Shown in pieces: positions 57,903-64,000 of a DNA stretch of 64,000 nt. The position numbers and the translations under genes are program-made. Source of the stretch: Bradyrhizobium sp. AZCC 2176. GTDB taxonomy: Bacteria > Pseudomonadota > Alphaproteobacteria > Rhizobiales > Xanthobacteraceae. The stretch covers positions 6,847,501-6,911,500 of the forward strand of contig NZ_JAZHRX010000001.1 of assembly GCF_036924645.1 (NCBI RefSeq), in the 5' to 3' direction. Every line of letters starts with the position of its first letter. The first letter of the stretch is position 1. A model generated the notes under the pieces. That model saw only the letters and a list, made by a program, of their open reading frames with translations. It searched no databases and was not told where the DNA came from.

Positions 57903-59000
57903 CTAGCCGCCACGGAACGCCTTGCCGGCGAGCAGGCTGACAAGCTCCTGCTGGCGCGAGAGGCCGGTCTTCGACAGCACGGCCTTGAGCTGGCTGCGCA
58001 CGGTCTCCCGATTGACGCCCGACGCGTCGGCAAGTGTATCGATGGTTTCAGCCTGGCCGATGCCCCGCGCCACGCGCGCTTCCGCCGGCGTCAGGTCGAA
58101 CAGGCCTTGCAGGACTTCCGCGGTCGGCACCGCGGCGCGGTTGACCGGCGTCACCACCAACAGCGCGGTAGCCCGCGTGAAGATATCGTGCGCGGAACCG
58201 CGTACCGGGATCACATGCAGCACCATCGGTACTTGACCTGCCGTCGCGGCGATCGGTATGGACTTCACGGTACGGTCACCGGCAAAAGGCAGCGTGCCGA
58301 GCGCTTCGCCGAGCAACACGTCCGCCGCAACGTCCGCTATCGTGACGCGCTGGGCGCGATCCTGAAACAGCGAAGGCATCAGCGCTTCGAACAGACCGTT
58401 TGCCGCGAACACCCGGCCGCGCCCACGCAACACCGCACCTGGCAGGCCCAGCACCTGCAGCGCATCAGCCTGCGCGCGGGCACGCTCGAAGCCAAGGCGG
58501 TTCGCCGTCAGGGACGCCCGGGCCAGATGCGGCCGCAGCCCATCCAGCAAGGTGACGATTTCCCGCGGTACCGGACCGCGGTCCTGATGCCGCGGCACGA
58601 CAATCGCGATGGAATCGCCGCTCGGTATCGGAATGATCGTTCCCGCCCGATAACCGATGCCGTGTTTGCGGTAAAAATTGCAATAGACGTCGTTGGTCGC
58701 GATCTCCTCCTCGGAGAGGAGGTCATGGTCGGTGACGAAGCCCGCATGATTGAGGGCGATGGCGCGCGGCAAATCAGGATCGCGCTCGCTCCATCCGTCT
58801 CTCAGGAAAACCGGCACGATCTCGTCATATTCGACGGAATTGACCGCGCTTGTGTATCCGTCCCGCACGCCGAACAGAAAACCGCCATTGCCGCCGACCG
58901 CCGCACCGAGTTCACCCAGTACCGCCGGCCAAAGCGATGGAACGAGCCCTGCCTCGTAGATGCGATCGATCAGGGATTCGAAATGAACCGGCTCGCTCAT
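57903..59000 (-). CDS. LuxR-type transcriptional regulator
   Basis: The C-terminal 60 residues are a LuxR helix-turn-helix: FDLTPAEARVARGIGQAETI, then DTLADASGVNRETVRSQLKA and VLSKTGLSRQQELVSLL. The first 300 residues start FESLIDRIYEAGLVPSLWPA, a sensor region that I remember in many alphaproteobacterial LuxR proteins lacking an AHL-binding domain. Start uncertain: ATG 59000 fits the family but lacks a clear Shine-Dalgarno; ATG 59048 and GTG 59051 are in frame, with GGACGGG upstream. It lies between rpoC and the oxidase-methyltransferase gene and is a candidate regulator of that group. Confidence 0.82.
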   Translation of the reverse strand: MSEPVHFESLIDRIYEAGLVPSLWPAVLGELGAAVGGNGGFLFGVRDGYTSAVNSVEYDEIVPVFLRDGWSERDPDLPRAIALNHAGFVTDHDLLSEEEIATNDVYCNFYRKHGIGYRAGTIIPIPSGDSIAIVVPRHQDRGPVPREIVTLLDGLRPHLARASLTANRLGFERARAQADALQVLGLPGAVLRGRGRVFAANGLFEALMPSLFQDRAQRVTIADVAADVLLGEALGTLPFAGDRTVKSIPIAATAGQVPMVLHVIPVRGSAHDIFTRATALLVVTPVNRAAVPTAEVLQGLFDLTPAEARVARGIGQAETIDTLADASGVNRETVRSQLKAVLSKTGLSRQQELVSLLAGKAFRGG

Positions 59001-59088
59001 GGGGACTTGCCGATATTGGACACCATTGCCTGACTTGATAGCAGGCATCACCCGTCCGGGTGAAGCGCCAGATTCCCGTTCGCGAAAG

Positions 59089-59117
59089 AAAAAGCCGGCT
59101 TCGCAGCCGGCTTTTTT
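59089..59117 (-). terminator. Terminator of rpoBC
   Basis: AAAAAGCCGGCT and AGCCGGCTTTTTT pair perfectly around TCGC, 18 bases past the rpoC stop, with T-runs on both strands. A strong terminator here isolates rpoBC from the genes that follow. Confidence 0.93.
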
Positions 59118-59135
59118 GTTGATCGGAATGGAGCC

Positions 59136-63335
<4,200 letters not shown>

Positions 63336-63426
63336 CGTCTTCTCCTCGCGTGCCGATCGTCACCGGCAGCAAATTCGAAATTCTTCTTTGGTCCGCGCCC
63401 GCTCAACGTCCGGGCGGAGCGCGAAT

Positions 63427-63469
63427 GTCCGGCCCATCTGCGAAGTCGCCTTCGCGCTCTGGGCCGGAC
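63427..63469. other. Large hairpin between rpoB and rpoC
   Basis: GTCCGGCCCA (63427-63436) and TGGGCCGGAC (63460-63469) are perfect complements; inside, GCGAA pairs with TTCGC. The 43-base structure occupies much of the 150-base rpoB-rpoC gap. There is no T-run, so it probably affects RNA processing or stability and not termination. Confidence 0.7.
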
Positions 63470-63485
63470 TATCGAATCTTTGACG

Positions 63486-64000
<515 letters not shown>

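Overview
The window is high-GC alphaproteobacterial chromosome and most resembles Bradyrhizobium or a close relative (Nitrobacteraceae). The evidence is a second FtsZ outside any division cluster, the order secY-adk-rpsM with no map, infA or rpmJ between, several families common in that group (HTH/coiled-coil protein, DUF1236, Gly/Tyr-rich secreted protein, TctC plus amidase), and palindromic intergenic repeats of a type I associate with that genus. The genus is inferred from memory of these families, not from a search. I saw no rRNA, tRNA, CRISPR array or intact insertion sequence.

Left part, 1 to about 32.4 kb: a mosaic of short operons on both strands. In order it holds a truncated coiled-coil membrane protein, ftsZ paralogue, HTH/coiled-coil protein, small hydrolase, cupin and VOC proteins, pccB, DUF4260 protein, a serine hydrolase of the class C beta-lactamase fold next to a class D (OXA-type) beta-lactamase, a detached fliK/flhB-like pair, an ATP12-type assembly factor, and an XRE regulator divergent from an NAD-dependent epimerase broken by one in-frame stop. 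After an MFS transporter and an amidohydrolase comes higA (with only a 3' remnant of higB) coupled to an RluA-type pseudouridine synthase, an esterase, a four-gene HxlR operon with a clear promoter and operator, a TPR-rarA-Do-protease operon, an HxlR/quinone reductase divergon, a TctC-amidase pair, small secreted proteins and a GreA/B-like protein.

Middle, 32.4 to 51.6 kb: the complete str-S10-spc-alpha supercluster, all on the minus strand (transcribed rpsL to rplQ): rpsL, rpsG, fusA, tuf, rpsJ, rplC, rplD, rplW, rplB, rpsS, rplV, rpsC, rplP, rpmC, rpsQ, rplN, rplX, rplE, rpsN, rpsH, rplF, rplR, rpsE, rpmD, rplO, secY, adk, rpsM, rpsK, rpoA, rplQ. It starts from a probable promoter near 52.0 kb and ends at a strong terminator at 32.44 kb. 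Repeats and hairpins sit in the few gaps. Adenylate kinase carries an unusual Lys/Ala-rich, histone-H1-like tail.

Right part, 51.6 to 64 kb: rpoB (3' end) and rpoC, then, where rpsL would often follow directly, about 7 kb of accessory genes: a LuxR-type regulator, a protein fusing an FAD amine-oxidase-like domain to a SAM methyltransferase, an ABC exporter with acidic tails, and a second FAD oxidoreductase whose poly-Ser end is read antisense to the exporter's poly-Asp/Glu end. This group is the best candidate for an undescribed system, plausibly synthesis and export of a modified small molecule or lipid; that role is inference from domain content and adjacency.
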